From SIG440 sp045120135 (GTDB lineage: Bacteria; Bacillota; Clostridia; Monoglobales; Monoglobaceae), in NCBI GenBank assembly GCA_045120135.1, contig JBGVEN010000009.1, positions 128,944 through 192,943 of the forward strand: 64,000 nucleotides of DNA, given 5' to 3'. How positions within the stretch are numbered: position 1 is the stretch's first letter; every line of letters begins with the position of its first letter. The translations under genes were made by a program, and so were the position numbers. Positions 1-7,800 of this stretch are shown in pieces. Below the pieces are notes generated by a model. That model saw only the letters and a list, made by a program, of their open reading frames with translations, ran no database searches and was not told the DNA's origin.

Positions 1-695
1 ACTCTTGCCTCGGTTTCGGTGTATTTATGATTTGCTCTTATCATATAGAAGAAGTTCTCCGCAATGGAAAGCTCAGGCTTGGGGTTGTGTAGGACAAGGC
101 TTGTTCCGTCATAGTAGTGCTTTTTTGCCGCATACGCATAAGCCACCATTGTAGGAAATCTGGAGATAAGCTCAAAGCTCTGGCGAAGCAGATTTTCAAG
201 CTCAATTCCATCGGGGTTATCCTCGCTGTCATATGAATACAGTGCGAGAACTGACCTTGCCAGCTTATTCATAATATTGTTGCTGGGCGCTTTTAAAATC
301 ATATCCTCAGCAAAGTTGTCGGGGAGTCTTCTGCCATCCGCAAGGACCTTTGTGAATTTTTCAAGTTCTTCCTTTGTTGGAAGTGAGCCGAACATAAGGA
401 GAAACACCACTTCTTCAAAGCCGTATCTGTTTTCCTTGTCGCAGTTTTCCACAATGTCCTTAATGCTTATACCACGGTAACGGAGCGTTCCCTCGATGGG
501 AGCCTTGTTGCCCTCGTCCAGCACATAGCCGTGAACCTCACCCACGCTGGTAAGTCCGGCAAGAACACCTGTGCCGTCTGCATTACGCAGACCTCTTTTT
601 ACGTTATATTCGCTGTAGTAATGCTTGGGAACATCACTGAAATTTTTATGCTGATCCAAAATAGCATCTATATATTTGCTGAATTCCTGTTTCAT
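1..695 (-). CDS. gltA: Citrate synthase, N-terminal part (cut by window edge)
   Basis: This would be the entry enzyme of the citrate cycle, condensing oxaloacetate and acetyl-CoA. I translated the minus strand from the ATG ending at 695. It gives about 231 residues that continue past position 1. The segments HYYSEYNVKRGLRN, TSVGEVHGY and GTLRYRGISI, followed by FEEVVFLLMFGSLP, are typical of the N-terminal large domain of citrate synthase. The catalytic His and Asp residues lie in the missing C-terminal half, so activity cannot be judged, and a 2-methylcitrate synthase cannot be excluded. A purine-rich stretch (AAAGGATGGGA) before the ATG serves as ribosome binding site. The gene is separated from hinT by a 160-base structured gap, so it may be transcribed on its own. 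Confidence 0.85.
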   Translation of the reverse strand, partial: MKQEFSKYIDAILDQHKNFSDVPKHYYSEYNVKRGLRNADGTGVLAGLTSVGEVHGYVLDEGNKAPIEGTLRYRGISIKDIVENCDKENRYGFEEVVFLLMFGSLPTKEELEKFTKVLADGRRLPDNFAEDMILKAPSNNIMNKLARSVLALYSYDSEDNPDGIELENLLRQSFELISRFPTMVAYAYAAKKHYYDGTSLVLHNPKPELSIAENFFYMIRANHKYTETEAR

Positions 696-740
696 TTCAG
701 TATCCCATCCTTTCGTTTTGTTTATTCTCTTTAAACATCA

Positions 741-848
741 AAAAACTTTTGAGAAACGGTTAGCCAACACCCGAAGCTGTACTTTGTGTACTGCAAGCGG
801 TAATGGTTAGCCGTAGCACAATCCCGATTGTGCGGTTATCACAGTTTT
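741..848. repeat. Structured intergenic element with hairpins (copy A)
   Basis: The gap between citrate synthase and hinT is non-coding but highly structured. AAAAACT (741-747) is complementary to the AGTTTTTT near 843-850 and can close the element. Inside are a GCTGTAC/GTACTGC hairpin (776-794) and a perfect GCACAATC/GATTGTGC hairpin (around 816-833). GGTTAGCC occurs twice as a direct repeat (near 758 and 805). Read on the minus strand, the block GTACACAAAGTAC followed by AGCTTCGGGT closely resembles part of the structured gap at 19409-19484, so both may be copies of one dispersed repeat. No open frame with a ribosome binding site was found. Confidence 0.5.
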
Positions 849-856
849 TTGGTGTT

Positions 857-1198
857 TTAGCCCGGAGGCCACTGCAGATTGCGACCTGCAAGCAAGTGGA
901 AATGTATATGCCCCACTGTCTGACCGCCGTCTTTGCCACAGTTATTGACTATACGATAGCCATTTTCTGCAAAACCGAGTTCTTTGGCAATCTTTGCCGC
1001 TGCCTCGTATATCTTTGCGATTACCGCAGAGTTTTCTGCGGTAATCTCGTTTGCAGATGCAATATGATTTTTAGGAACAATTATTATATGCTCGGGTGCC
1101 TGAGGTTCGATATCACGGAATGCGTAAACACTTTCGTCCTCATACACCTTGGTCGACGGGATTTCGCCCGCAATTATCTTACAAAACAGACAATCCAT
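857..1198 (-). CDS. hinT: HIT-family nucleotide-binding protein (HinT-like)
   Basis: Small histidine-triad hydrolase of 113 residues, acting in the cytosol on purine nucleoside phosphoramidates and adenylated compounds. The triad is seen as GHIHFHLLAGR at residues 96-106, with His97, His99 and His101. The N-terminal DCLFCKI with an internal His is the zinc-type signature seen in many bacterial members. Length matches the family. The start is an ATG behind an AAAAGGAG site. The gene begins 13 bases after the alaS stop codon on the same strand, so alaS and hinT are probably co-transcribed. HinT can hydrolyse lysyl- and other aminoacyl-adenylates, which makes this pairing with a tRNA synthetase plausible, but the link is inference. 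Confidence 0.93.
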   Translation of the reverse strand: MDCLFCKIIAGEIPSTKVYEDESVYAFRDIEPQAPEHIIIVPKNHIASANEITAENSAVIAKIYEAAAKIAKELGFAENGYRIVNNCGKDGGQTVGHIHFHLLAGRNLQWPPG

Positions 1199-1211
1199 AA
1201 TGGTTCTCCTT

Positions 1212-3833
1212 TTATTTTATCAGTGTTTTAACCAAATCAAGTGCTTCGGCAATCTTGGATGCATCCTTACCGCCAGCCTGTGCACTGTCGGGCTTGCCGC
1301 CGCCACCGCCGCCGCAGGTTTTTGCAACCTCACGGATAATGTTGCCTGCGTGTGCACCCTTTGCTACTGCATCGGGGGTTGCCATGGCAACAATGTTCAC
1401 CTTGCCTTCTGCCGCTGATGCCAGAACGATTACTGCACAGCCTGCTTTCTGCTTAAGGTTGTCGCCTGCGCCACGAAGTGCATTCATATCAAGTCCGTCA
1501 TCAAGGCGGTGTGCAATCACCTTAATTCCGTTAATCTCCTCTGCTTTATCAATAAGTTCGCCAAGACCGCTGTTTGCCATCTTGCTCTTAAGGCTTTCAA
1601 GCTCACGCTTTAAGTTCTTGTTCTCGTCTACAACAGCCTGAGCCTTTGCTTCAAGCTCGTGAACGCTACTCTTGATGGTTTCTGCCACTTTTGCAATAGT
1701 TGCCTTTGCGTCATTCAGCTGCTGCATTACGCCGAGACCCGTTACTGCTTCGATTCTACGAACACCTGCGGCTACGCCGTTTTCAGAAACAATCTTAAAA
1801 AGTCCTGCCTGAGCGGTGTTGGTAAGATGTGTACCGCCACAGAATTCAATCGAGTAGTCGCCCATTGAAACGACACGGACAACCTCGCCGTACTTCTCGC
1901 CGAACTGTGCTGTTGCACCGAGTTTCTTTGCCTCGTCAATATTCAACTCCTGAACGGTTATGGGCATTGCCTCCATAATTGCGGCATTTACCAATTCTTC
2001 AACCTTTTTGATTTCATCGGCTGTCATTGCCTCAAAGTGTGAGAAGTCAAATCTCAAATGGTTTGCGTTAACCTCGGAGCCTGCCTGTGCAACGTGTGTG
2101 CCCAGAACCTCTTTGAGTGCCTTGTGGAGAAGATGTGTTGTTGAGTGGTTGCGGCAAACTGCCATTCTGTTTGTTTTGCAAACCGAAAGTGTCGCCTTGT
2201 CGCCTTTTTGCAGTGCACCGTCTTCAACCTTTACTATATGGAAGTAGATATCGTCACCGTTCTTTTTGGTGTCGATAACCTTTGCAGTTGCATTTGCTGT
2301 TGTGATAGAGCCGATATCGCCAGACTGACCGCCCATTTCAGCATAGAACGGTGTCTTTTTAACCACAACTATACCCTCTTCACCTGCACCGATTGCGTCG
2401 GTCTCGCCGCCATCTGCAACTATTGCCACAATCTCGGTGTCTGAGGTTAAGCTGTCATAGCCGACAAATTCGGTTGCGTCAGCCTTAATATTAACTGCAC
2501 TGTCATCGTCCCAGCTGGAGCCATCCTTGCGGTTCTTTCTTGCAGTTTCTTTCTGTATCTTGAGCTGCTTATCAAAGCCGTCTCTGTCTACCTTGAGTCC
2601 CTGCTCCTCACAGATTTCAACCGTAAGGTCAATGGGGAAGCCGTAGGTATCGTTCAGCTTAAACGCATCCTCGCCGCAGAGAGTGTCGCTGCCCTTTGCC
2701 TTGGTTTCTTCAATATAAGTGTTAAGAATTGCAAGACCGCCCTCAATGGTCTTTGAGAACTTTTCTTCTTCAATTCTTACAACCTTTTTGATGTAGTCAC
2801 GCTTTTCGTCAAGCTCGGGGTAGCCCTGCTTTGACGAGTCGATAACTGTATCTGCAACGGTATAGAGGAACTCGCCCTCAATGCCGAGGAGTCTGCCGTG
2901 GCGTGCCGCACGTCTTAAAAGACGTCTCAAAACATAGCCTCTGCCCTCGTTAGACGGAATAACGCCGTCGGATACCATCATAACTGTACTTCTGATATGG
3001 TCGGTAATAACACGGAGCGAAACGTCGGTCTTTTCGTCCTTCTTATATTCAACTCCCGCTATTTTGCATATGTGCTTCATTGTGTTCTGAACGGTGTCAA
3101 CCTCAAAGAGGTTATTCACGCCCTGCATAATGCAGGCAAGACGCTCGAGACCCATACCAGTATCAATATTGGGGTTAGCAAGGCGGTTATAGTTGCCGTC
3201 CTCGTCCTTATCGAACTGGGTGAATACGAGGTTCCATACCTCCATAAAGCGGTCGCAGTCACAACCGAGCTTGCAATCGGGCTTGCCGCAGCTGAATTCA
3301 ATACCACGGTCAACGTGGATTTCTGAGCATGGACCGCAAGGACCTGTTCCGTGTTCCCAGAAGTTATCTTCCTTGCCGAGTTTAACAACTCTTTCGGGGT
3401 TTACACCGATTTCGTTAATCCAGATGTCGCGAGCCTCGTCATCTTCTTCATAAACGGTAATCCAAAGAACTTCTTCGGGGATTTCCATAACCTTGGTGAG
3501 GAATTCCCAGCCCCATGCGATTGCCTCGTGCTTGAAGTAGTCACCAAATGAGAAGTTGCCCAGCATTTCAAAGAATGTGCCGTGACGTGCAGTTTTGCCC
3601 ACGCACTCGATATCGGGGGTACGGATACACTTCTGGCAGGTGGTGACTCTGCGTCTTGGCGGAACTTCCGCACCGGTAAACCATTTTTTCATAGGTGCCA
3701 TTCCCGAGTTAATGAGGAGCAGGCTTGCGTCATTCTTCGGCACAAGCGAGAAGCTGTCGAGTCTCAGACACTCTTTTGATTCGAAAAAGCTTAAAAACTT
3801 TTCTCTGATTTCGTTAAGTCCCATATTCTTCAT
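1212..3833 (-). CDS. alaS: Alanyl-tRNA synthetase
   Basis: Charges tRNA-Ala with alanine and clears mischarged Ser/Gly-tRNA-Ala. The 873-residue product has the full family layout. The class II catalytic core lies at the N-terminus (INSGMAPMKKWFTG, then HGTFFEMLGNFSFGDYFK). The editing domain has the zinc ligands of HSTTH near residue 564 and FCGGTH near residue 663. The C-Ala domain ends in a glycine-rich CGGGGGGKPDSAQAGG stretch. The N-terminus begins MKNMG, so either of two in-frame ATGs (3833 or 3824) could be used. A sigma-A-type promoter lies about 70 bases upstream, leaving no room for a T-box leader. hinT follows 13 bases downstream. Confidence 0.98.
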   Translation of the reverse strand: MKNMGLNEIREKFLSFFESKECLRLDSFSLVPKNDASLLLINSGMAPMKKWFTGAEVPPRRRVTTCQKCIRTPDIECVGKTARHGTFFEMLGNFSFGDYFKHEAIAWGWEFLTKVMEIPEEVLWITVYEEDDEARDIWINEIGVNPERVVKLGKEDNFWEHGTGPCGPCSEIHVDRGIEFSCGKPDCKLGCDCDRFMEVWNLVFTQFDKDEDGNYNRLANPNIDTGMGLERLACIMQGVNNLFEVDTVQNTMKHICKIAGVEYKKDEKTDVSLRVITDHIRSTVMMVSDGVIPSNEGRGYVLRRLLRRAARHGRLLGIEGEFLYTVADTVIDSSKQGYPELDEKRDYIKKVVRIEEEKFSKTIEGGLAILNTYIEETKAKGSDTLCGEDAFKLNDTYGFPIDLTVEICEEQGLKVDRDGFDKQLKIQKETARKNRKDGSSWDDDSAVNIKADATEFVGYDSLTSDTEIVAIVADGGETDAIGAGEEGIVVVKKTPFYAEMGGQSGDIGSITTANATAKVIDTKKNGDDIYFHIVKVEDGALQKGDKATLSVCKTNRMAVCRNHSTTHLLHKALKEVLGTHVAQAGSEVNANHLRFDFSHFEAMTADEIKKVEELVNAAIMEAMPITVQELNIDEAKKLGATAQFGEKYGEVVRVVSMGDYSIEFCGGTHLTNTAQAGLFKIVSENGVAAGVRRIEAVTGLGVMQQLNDAKATIAKVAETIKSSVHELEAKAQAVVDENKNLKRELESLKSKMANSGLGELIDKAEEINGIKVIAHRLDDGLDMNALRGAGDNLKQKAGCAVIVLASAAEGKVNIVAMATPDAVAKGAHAGNIIREVAKTCGGGGGGKPDSAQAGGKDASKIAEALDLVKTLIK

Positions 3834-3902
3834 AATCTTTCGTTGCCTTTCTGTATTTAAATTTTCAAATAATTAAGCATAGGTATCTTATTTTATCATA
3901 TA

Positions 3903-3931
3903 ATTTTACCATTATTTTAACAATTAGTCAA
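3903..3931 (-). promoter_or_regulatory. Predicted sigma-A promoter of alaS-hinT
   Basis: On the minus strand, TTGACT (3926-3931) and TAAAAT (3903-3908) are separated by exactly 17 bases. This fits a housekeeping promoter placed about 70 bases before the alaS start, just downstream of the serS terminator. Confidence 0.65.
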
Positions 3932-3971
3932 GAGTACAACGCTTAAAAGCTTTGTTAAATCGCAGTTTTGA

Positions 3972-4007
3972 CCAAAAAATTAGCGGCGCACCCTTTGGTG
4001 CACCGCT
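3972..4007 (-). terminator. Rho-independent terminator after serS
   Basis: On the minus strand the serS stop is followed by a GC-rich hairpin (AGCGGTGCACC, loop, GGGTGCGCCGCT) and then AATTTTTTGG. This separates serS from the alaS promoter. Confidence 0.85.
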
Positions 4008-4027
4008 GAAAATTTATTTTTTAATTA

Positions 4028-5308
4028 TTACTCGGGAAGAATTACTTCCTTGCCGCCCATATAGGGTCTCAGAACCTCAGGAACAGTGATTGAACCGTCT
4101 GCATTCTGGTAGTTCTCTAAAATTGCGGCAACAGTTCTGCCGATTGCAACGCCTGAGCCGTTGAGTGTGTGAACAAGCTGAGCCTTGTCCTTAACTGAAT
4201 TCTTGAACTTGATGTTTGCACGGCGTGCCTGGAAATCCTCGAAGTTGGAGCAGGACGAAATCTCAACAAATCTGTTATAGCTGGGCATCCAAACCTCAAT
4301 ATCATACTTCATTGCAGCGGTGAAGCCAAGGTCACCGATACAGATTTTTACTACACGGTAGGGAAGCTTTAAGAGCTTAAGTACCGATTCTGCATCGTTT
4401 ACAAGGCTTTCGAGCTCTTCGTAAGAGTTCTCGGGGTTGGCAAACTTAACAAGCTCGACCTTATTGAACTGGTGCTGACGGATAAGACCACGGGTATCTC
4501 TGCCGGCACTTCCCGCCTCGGCTCTGAAGCAAGCGGTGTATGCACAATACTTGAGGGGAAGCTGGCTGCCGTCGAGGATTTCGTCACGGTGCATATTGGT
4601 AACGGGAACTTCTGCGGTGGGAACAAGGAAGTAGTCGGTATCTGTTACTTTAAACGCATCCTCCTCGAACTTGGGCAGCTGACCTGTACCTACCATACTG
4701 TTTCTGTGTACCATAAACGGGGGGAAGATTTCCTTATAGCCGTTCTGGTTGGTGTGGGTATCGAGGTAGAAGTTGATAACCGCACGCTCGAGCTGTGCGC
4801 CTGCGCCCTTGTAAACTGTAAAGCGTGTACCGGTAATCTTTGCAGCTGTTGCGGCGTCTAAGATTCCCAAATCCTCGCCCAGATCCCAGTGTGCCTTTGG
4901 CTCAAAGTCAAATGCTGTCGGCTCCATAAAGCGGCGAACTTCAACATTGTCCTCGTCTGTATCGCCGTCGGGAACGGTGGGGTTTGCAATGTTGGGAATT
5001 GTATACATTATCTTTTCGATCTGCTCGTCGATTGTTCTTACTTCTTCGTCAAGCTTTTTGATATCGTCTGAAAGAACCTTCATCTCGGCAAAGATTGCAG
5101 TTGTGTCCTTGCCCTCTTTTTTCATTGCAGGAATCTGCTTTGATACCTCGTTCTGGCGGCTCTTCATCTGTTCAACCTCGAAAAGTGCTTCACGGCGCTT
5201 TTTGTCAAGCTCTAAAAGTCCGTCAATGTCGATGCGGTCTTCCTTTCTTCTTTTAAGTGCTTCGATAAGCTTTTCAGGCTCGTTTCTTAAAATTTTAATG
5301 TCAATCAT
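4028..5308 (-). CDS. serS: Seryl-tRNA synthetase
   Basis: Charges tRNA-Ser (and tRNA-Sec where present). The 426-residue product has the long N-terminal tRNA-binding coiled coil (about residues 27-105) followed by the class II core. Motif 2 appears as CFRAEAGSAGRDTRGL, and motif 3 as GSGVAIGRTVAAILENYQ near the C-terminus. The start is an ATG behind AAAAAGGAG. The gene lies 28 bases after the small membrane protein gene and ends at a strong terminator. No T-box leader fits in the short upstream gap, so it may be read from the parA promoter region or from an internal promoter. Confidence 0.98.
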   Translation of the reverse strand: MIDIKILRNEPEKLIEALKRRKEDRIDIDGLLELDKKRREALFEVEQMKSRQNEVSKQIPAMKKEGKDTTAIFAEMKVLSDDIKKLDEEVRTIDEQIEKIMYTIPNIANPTVPDGDTDEDNVEVRRFMEPTAFDFEPKAHWDLGEDLGILDAATAAKITGTRFTVYKGAGAQLERAVINFYLDTHTNQNGYKEIFPPFMVHRNSMVGTGQLPKFEEDAFKVTDTDYFLVPTAEVPVTNMHRDEILDGSQLPLKYCAYTACFRAEAGSAGRDTRGLIRQHQFNKVELVKFANPENSYEELESLVNDAESVLKLLKLPYRVVKICIGDLGFTAAMKYDIEVWMPSYNRFVEISSCSNFEDFQARRANIKFKNSVKDKAQLVHTLNGSGVAIGRTVAAILENYQNADGSITVPEVLRPYMGGKEVILPE

Positions 5309-5336
5309 TTTATATTTCTCCTTTTTGTAAAATTGT

Positions 5337-5747
5337 CTACTTATTTAAAAAGTCTTTTAACAGCTGATAATACGCAAGTGCGGTATCATCAAAACCAATT
5401 GGCTCAATTTTTGAGAATTTCTCTTTCGCCTCAGCTTTGTTGCCGTCCTTGTACTGGTCAAAAATATCTATCAGGTCATTAAGTGCCTGATTTCCGGTTT
5501 CCAACTCCGATTCAAGCGCCGCTGTCTTTTGAAGCTTTTCCTCAAGCTCCCGATTCTTTTCGGTCAGCTCAACAATCTGCTTTTCAAGAAGCTCAACCTG
5601 TTTTTGGTGTCCGGTAATCTGCGATTCGTATTCCTGCTGAAATGTGTCAAGCCGTGTTTCGGATAAACAAGCCACCAAAACAATAATAATCACACAAACC
5701 ATCATTATTAATCCGTAACCATATACTTTTTTGTAATTTTTCTTCAA
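5337..5747 (-). CDS. Small membrane-anchored coiled-coil protein of unknown function
   Basis: I do not recognise a named family. The product (about 136 residues from the TTG at 5747) has one N-terminal membrane helix (GYGLIMMVCVIIIVLVAC). A strongly charged heptad-rich coiled coil follows (about residues 35-90, QVELLEKQIVELTEKNRELE). The short C-terminus resembles a single TPR-like helix pair (AEAKEKFSKIEPIGFDDTALAYYQLL). An upstream GTG at 5756 is in frame but touches the purine-rich AGAGGTG, whereas the TTG sits 6 bases after it and is the better start. It lies between parB and serS on the same strand. Proteins of this shape often act at the division or spore envelope, but nothing here proves that. 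Confidence 0.7.
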   Translation of the reverse strand: MKKNYKKVYGYGLIMMVCVIIIVLVACLSETRLDTFQQEYESQITGHQKQVELLEKQIVELTEKNRELEEKLQKTAALESELETGNQALNDLIDIFDQYKDGNKAEAKEKFSKIEPIGFDDTALAYYQLLKDFLNK

Positions 5748-5872
5748 AATTTTCACCTCTAATCGTCATTGCCCGTATTTGCCAAAATTTTGCCCATTAA
5801 AGACGCTTTGTCCTTTAGCAATATCTTTTCATTGCCAATGCTTGTTTTTTTCCTTGTGCAAAGTCGCTTTTC

Positions 5873-5887
5873 TGTCAAATTTTGACA
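5873..5887. promoter_or_regulatory. Perfect 15-base palindrome downstream of parB
   Basis: TGTCAAA-T-TTTGACA is a perfect inverted repeat located just after the parB stop and about 125 bases before the coiled-coil protein gene. It could be an operator. No convincing promoter was found around it, so its role is unknown. Confidence 0.35.
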
Positions 5888-5898
5888 TATTTTGGAAA

Positions 5899-6810
5899 TT
5901 ACTTCAATTTTCTTAAAATATTTTCCAAATCGTCGTTGCTATAATATTCGATTTCAATTTTGCCACGTTTTTTGCCGTGCTTGATTGAAACCTTTGTTTC
6001 CAGTTTATGCGAGAGTGTGTCGGCAAGATTTTTGAAGTAGGCTTCTAAATTTTTGTCAACGGTTTTTGATTTTTTTGTGCCACGATTTTGGGCAATTACT
6101 GCGGCTGCAGCTTCTGCCTGACGGACACTTAATCCGTCCTTTTCAATTTTCTCGGCTAGGATAAGTCTGTCGGACTCTTTTTCAAGCGAAAGAATTGCTC
6201 TCGCATGACCTGCGCTTATTTTTCCATCAACAACCATTTTCTTAATAGTGTCTGAAAGCTGATTAAGACGAAGTGCGTTTGCAACAGCACTGCGGCTTTT
6301 GCCCACTCTTTGGGAAACCTCCTCCTGAGTGAGAGCAAAGGTATCCATCAGTTTTTTGTAGCCCTCTGATTCTTCGATAGGGTTTAAATCCTCTCTTTGT
6401 AGATTTTCTATGAGGGCAACCTCCATGATTTCCTTTTCGGTATATTCGCCGATTAAGCAGGGAATTTCCTTTAAGCCTGCAAGCTTTGCCGCACGCCAGC
6501 GTCTTTCACCGGCAATTATGATGTAAATACCGCCTTTTTCCGGCTTTACAAGGATTGGCTGGATAACTCCGTGTTCCTTTATAGACGAGGCAAGTGCTTC
6601 AAGTGCCGCTTTGTCGAAGGTTTTTCTGGGTTGGTCAGGGTTGGGTTCGATATCACGGATTTTAAGGTGTGTAACGCCGCTTTGTCCCTCTACCTGAAGC
6701 TGTGCTTTTTCCACATCAACAGGACTTGCAACGGGAACATCATCAAAGAACGCACCCAAGCCTCTTCCCAGACCTTTTTTCGCCTTGGACTTTGTGCTCG
6801 TTTCTGCCAT
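5899..6810 (-). CDS. parB: Chromosome-partitioning protein ParB (Spo0J)
   Basis: CTP-dependent DNA clamp that loads at parS and spreads to organise the origin region. The protein (303 residues) begins with the conserved KKGLGRGLGAFF peptide, which stimulates ParA ATPase. The ParB/Srx catalytic fold follows, with PNPDQPRKTF and the CTP-binding GERRWRAAKLAG box (about residues 100-111) and ENLQREDLNPIEE. Next come a helix-turn-helix (QEEVSQRVGKSRSAVANALRL) and a C-terminal dimer domain. I place the start at the ATG at 6810, because it lies 7 bases after AAAGGAG, whereas the upstream ATG at 6816 is only one base away. It is downstream of parA in the same operon. Confidence 0.96.
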   Translation of the reverse strand: MAETSTKSKAKKGLGRGLGAFFDDVPVASPVDVEKAQLQVEGQSGVTHLKIRDIEPNPDQPRKTFDKAALEALASSIKEHGVIQPILVKPEKGGIYIIIAGERRWRAAKLAGLKEIPCLIGEYTEKEIMEVALIENLQREDLNPIEESEGYKKLMDTFALTQEEVSQRVGKSRSAVANALRLNQLSDTIKKMVVDGKISAGHARAILSLEKESDRLILAEKIEKDGLSVRQAEAAAAVIAQNRGTKKSKTVDKNLEAYFKNLADTLSHKLETKVSIKHGKKRGKIEIEYYSNDDLENILRKLK

Positions 6811-6849
6811 TATCATTCTCCTTTCACAGCTTGTCTATTATATAAGTAA

Positions 6850-7614
6850 CTATTTATTTCTCTTAATTATTTCCTCGGCAAGCTCGGTATAAACCTCCGC
6901 ACCGCGGGAATGCTTGTCATACTCGATTACCGGCTGACCAAAGCTCGGCGCCTCGGAAAGTCGTACATTTCGGGGAATAATTGTCGCAAACACCTGAGCT
7001 TTAAAGAACTTTTTAACCTCGTCAACCACCTGAATTGAGAGGTTTGTTCTTGCATCAAACATGGTGAGAAGAACGCCCTCAAGGCTAATTTGGGGGTTAA
7101 GCTTTTGTTTTATCATTTTTATTGTGTTGGTCAGCTGACCAAGTCCCTCAAGTGCATAATATTCGCATTGGATAGGTACAAGCACCGTATCTGTTGCGGT
7201 AAACGAGTTAAGTGTTATAAGCCCGAGTGACGGCGGACAATCAATAAATATAAAATCAAATTTGTCCTTAATCTCCTTAATGGAATTTTTAAGTACATAT
7301 TCACGGTTTTCACGCATTACAAGTTCAAGTTCTGCGCCCGCTAAGTGTATATTTGACGGACAAATCCAGAGATTGTCAAATTCGGTCTTTATAATAACCT
7401 CACTCATAGGGACATCATTGATTATACAATCATAAATGGATTGCTCCACACCTTTGGGATCAACACCCAAGCCGCTTGTAGTGTTTCCCTGAGGGTCTAT
7501 ATCTATAAGAAGCACCTTTTTTCCCCGTTTGCCAAGGCAGGCGCTTAAATTAACGGCAGTCGTGGTTTTGCCCACACCGCCCTTTTGATTTGCTATGGCA
7601 ATAACTTTTCCCAT
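6850..7614 (-). CDS. parA: Chromosome-partitioning ATPase ParA (Soj)
   Basis: Walker-type ATPase that forms a nucleoid-bound gradient moved by ParB-parS, and in Firmicutes also modulates DnaA. The deviant Walker A KGGVGKTT lies at residues 11-18, Walker A' is seen in VLLIDIDPQGN, and Walker B in FIFIDCPPSLG. The length of 254 residues is normal for chromosomal Soj. The start is the ATG at 7614; an upstream TTG at 7623 sits only two bases after GGAG and is less likely. The gene is preceded by a consensus promoter and two parS-like sites and is followed 39 bases later by parB. Confidence 0.96.
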   Translation of the reverse strand: MGKVIAIANQKGGVGKTTTAVNLSACLGKRGKKVLLIDIDPQGNTTSGLGVDPKGVEQSIYDCIINDVPMSEVIIKTEFDNLWICPSNIHLAGAELELVMRENREYVLKNSIKEIKDKFDFIFIDCPPSLGLITLNSFTATDTVLVPIQCEYYALEGLGQLTNTIKMIKQKLNPQISLEGVLLTMFDARTNLSIQVVDEVKKFFKAQVFATIIPRNVRLSEAPSFGQPVIEYDKHSRGAEVYTELAEEIIKRNK

Positions 7615-7657
7615 ATCAAGCAATTCTCCATATCATAGAATTTTTCTTACATTTAAT

Positions 7658-7686
7658 ATAATATCACCATTTTGAGAAAATTTCAA
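7658..7686 (-). promoter_or_regulatory. Predicted sigma-A promoter of parA-parB
   Basis: Minus-strand TTGAAA (7681-7686) and TATTAT (7658-7663) are separated by 17 bases. The first parS-like site starts 15 bases upstream of the -35 element, so ParB binding there could affect expression. Confidence 0.6.
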
Positions 7687-7700
7687 TACCCTTTTATAAA

Positions 7701-7716
7701 TGTTTCACCGGAAACA
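7701..7716. promoter_or_regulatory. parS-like site 1
   Basis: TGTTTCACCGGAAACA differs from the canonical parS TGTTTCACGTGAAACA only at two central bases. It lies just upstream of the parA promoter, which is the classic position for a ParB nucleation site. Confidence 0.85.
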
Positions 7717-7749
7717 TTAAAACTTGCCACTATGTTTGACAAGGAGAAA

Positions 7750-7765
7750 TGTTTCACGGGAAACA
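7750..7765. promoter_or_regulatory. parS-like site 2
   Basis: TGTTTCACGGGAAACA matches canonical parS at 15 of 16 positions. It is 34 bases from site 1 and directly abuts the terminator of the MATE transporter gene. Two spaced copies beside parAB support a genuine ParB loading zone. Confidence 0.88.
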
Positions 7766-7767
7766 TT

Positions 7768-7793
7768 AAAAAAGCCCGGACATTTGTCCGGGC
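7768..7793 (-). terminator. Terminator after the MATE transporter gene
   Basis: On the minus strand, GCCCGGAC, a four-base loop and GTCCGGGC are followed by six T residues. The T-run ends only two bases before parS site 2, isolating the tex-MATE unit from parA. Confidence 0.9.
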
Positions 7794-7800
7794 ACAATGA

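Noticed and set aside
1255..3876. Several plus-strand open frames of 60-130 codons opposite alaS
   Set aside because: They lie wholly antisense to a well-conserved gene, have odd composition (runs of Pro, Ser or Cys) and lack ribosome binding sites. The same holds for frames opposite serS, tex, polC, gyrB and the glycosyltransferases.
3834..4027. T-box leader for alaS or serS
   Set aside because: The alaS leader after the predicted promoter is only about 65 bases and shows no specifier stem or antiterminator. serS has only 28 bases upstream.
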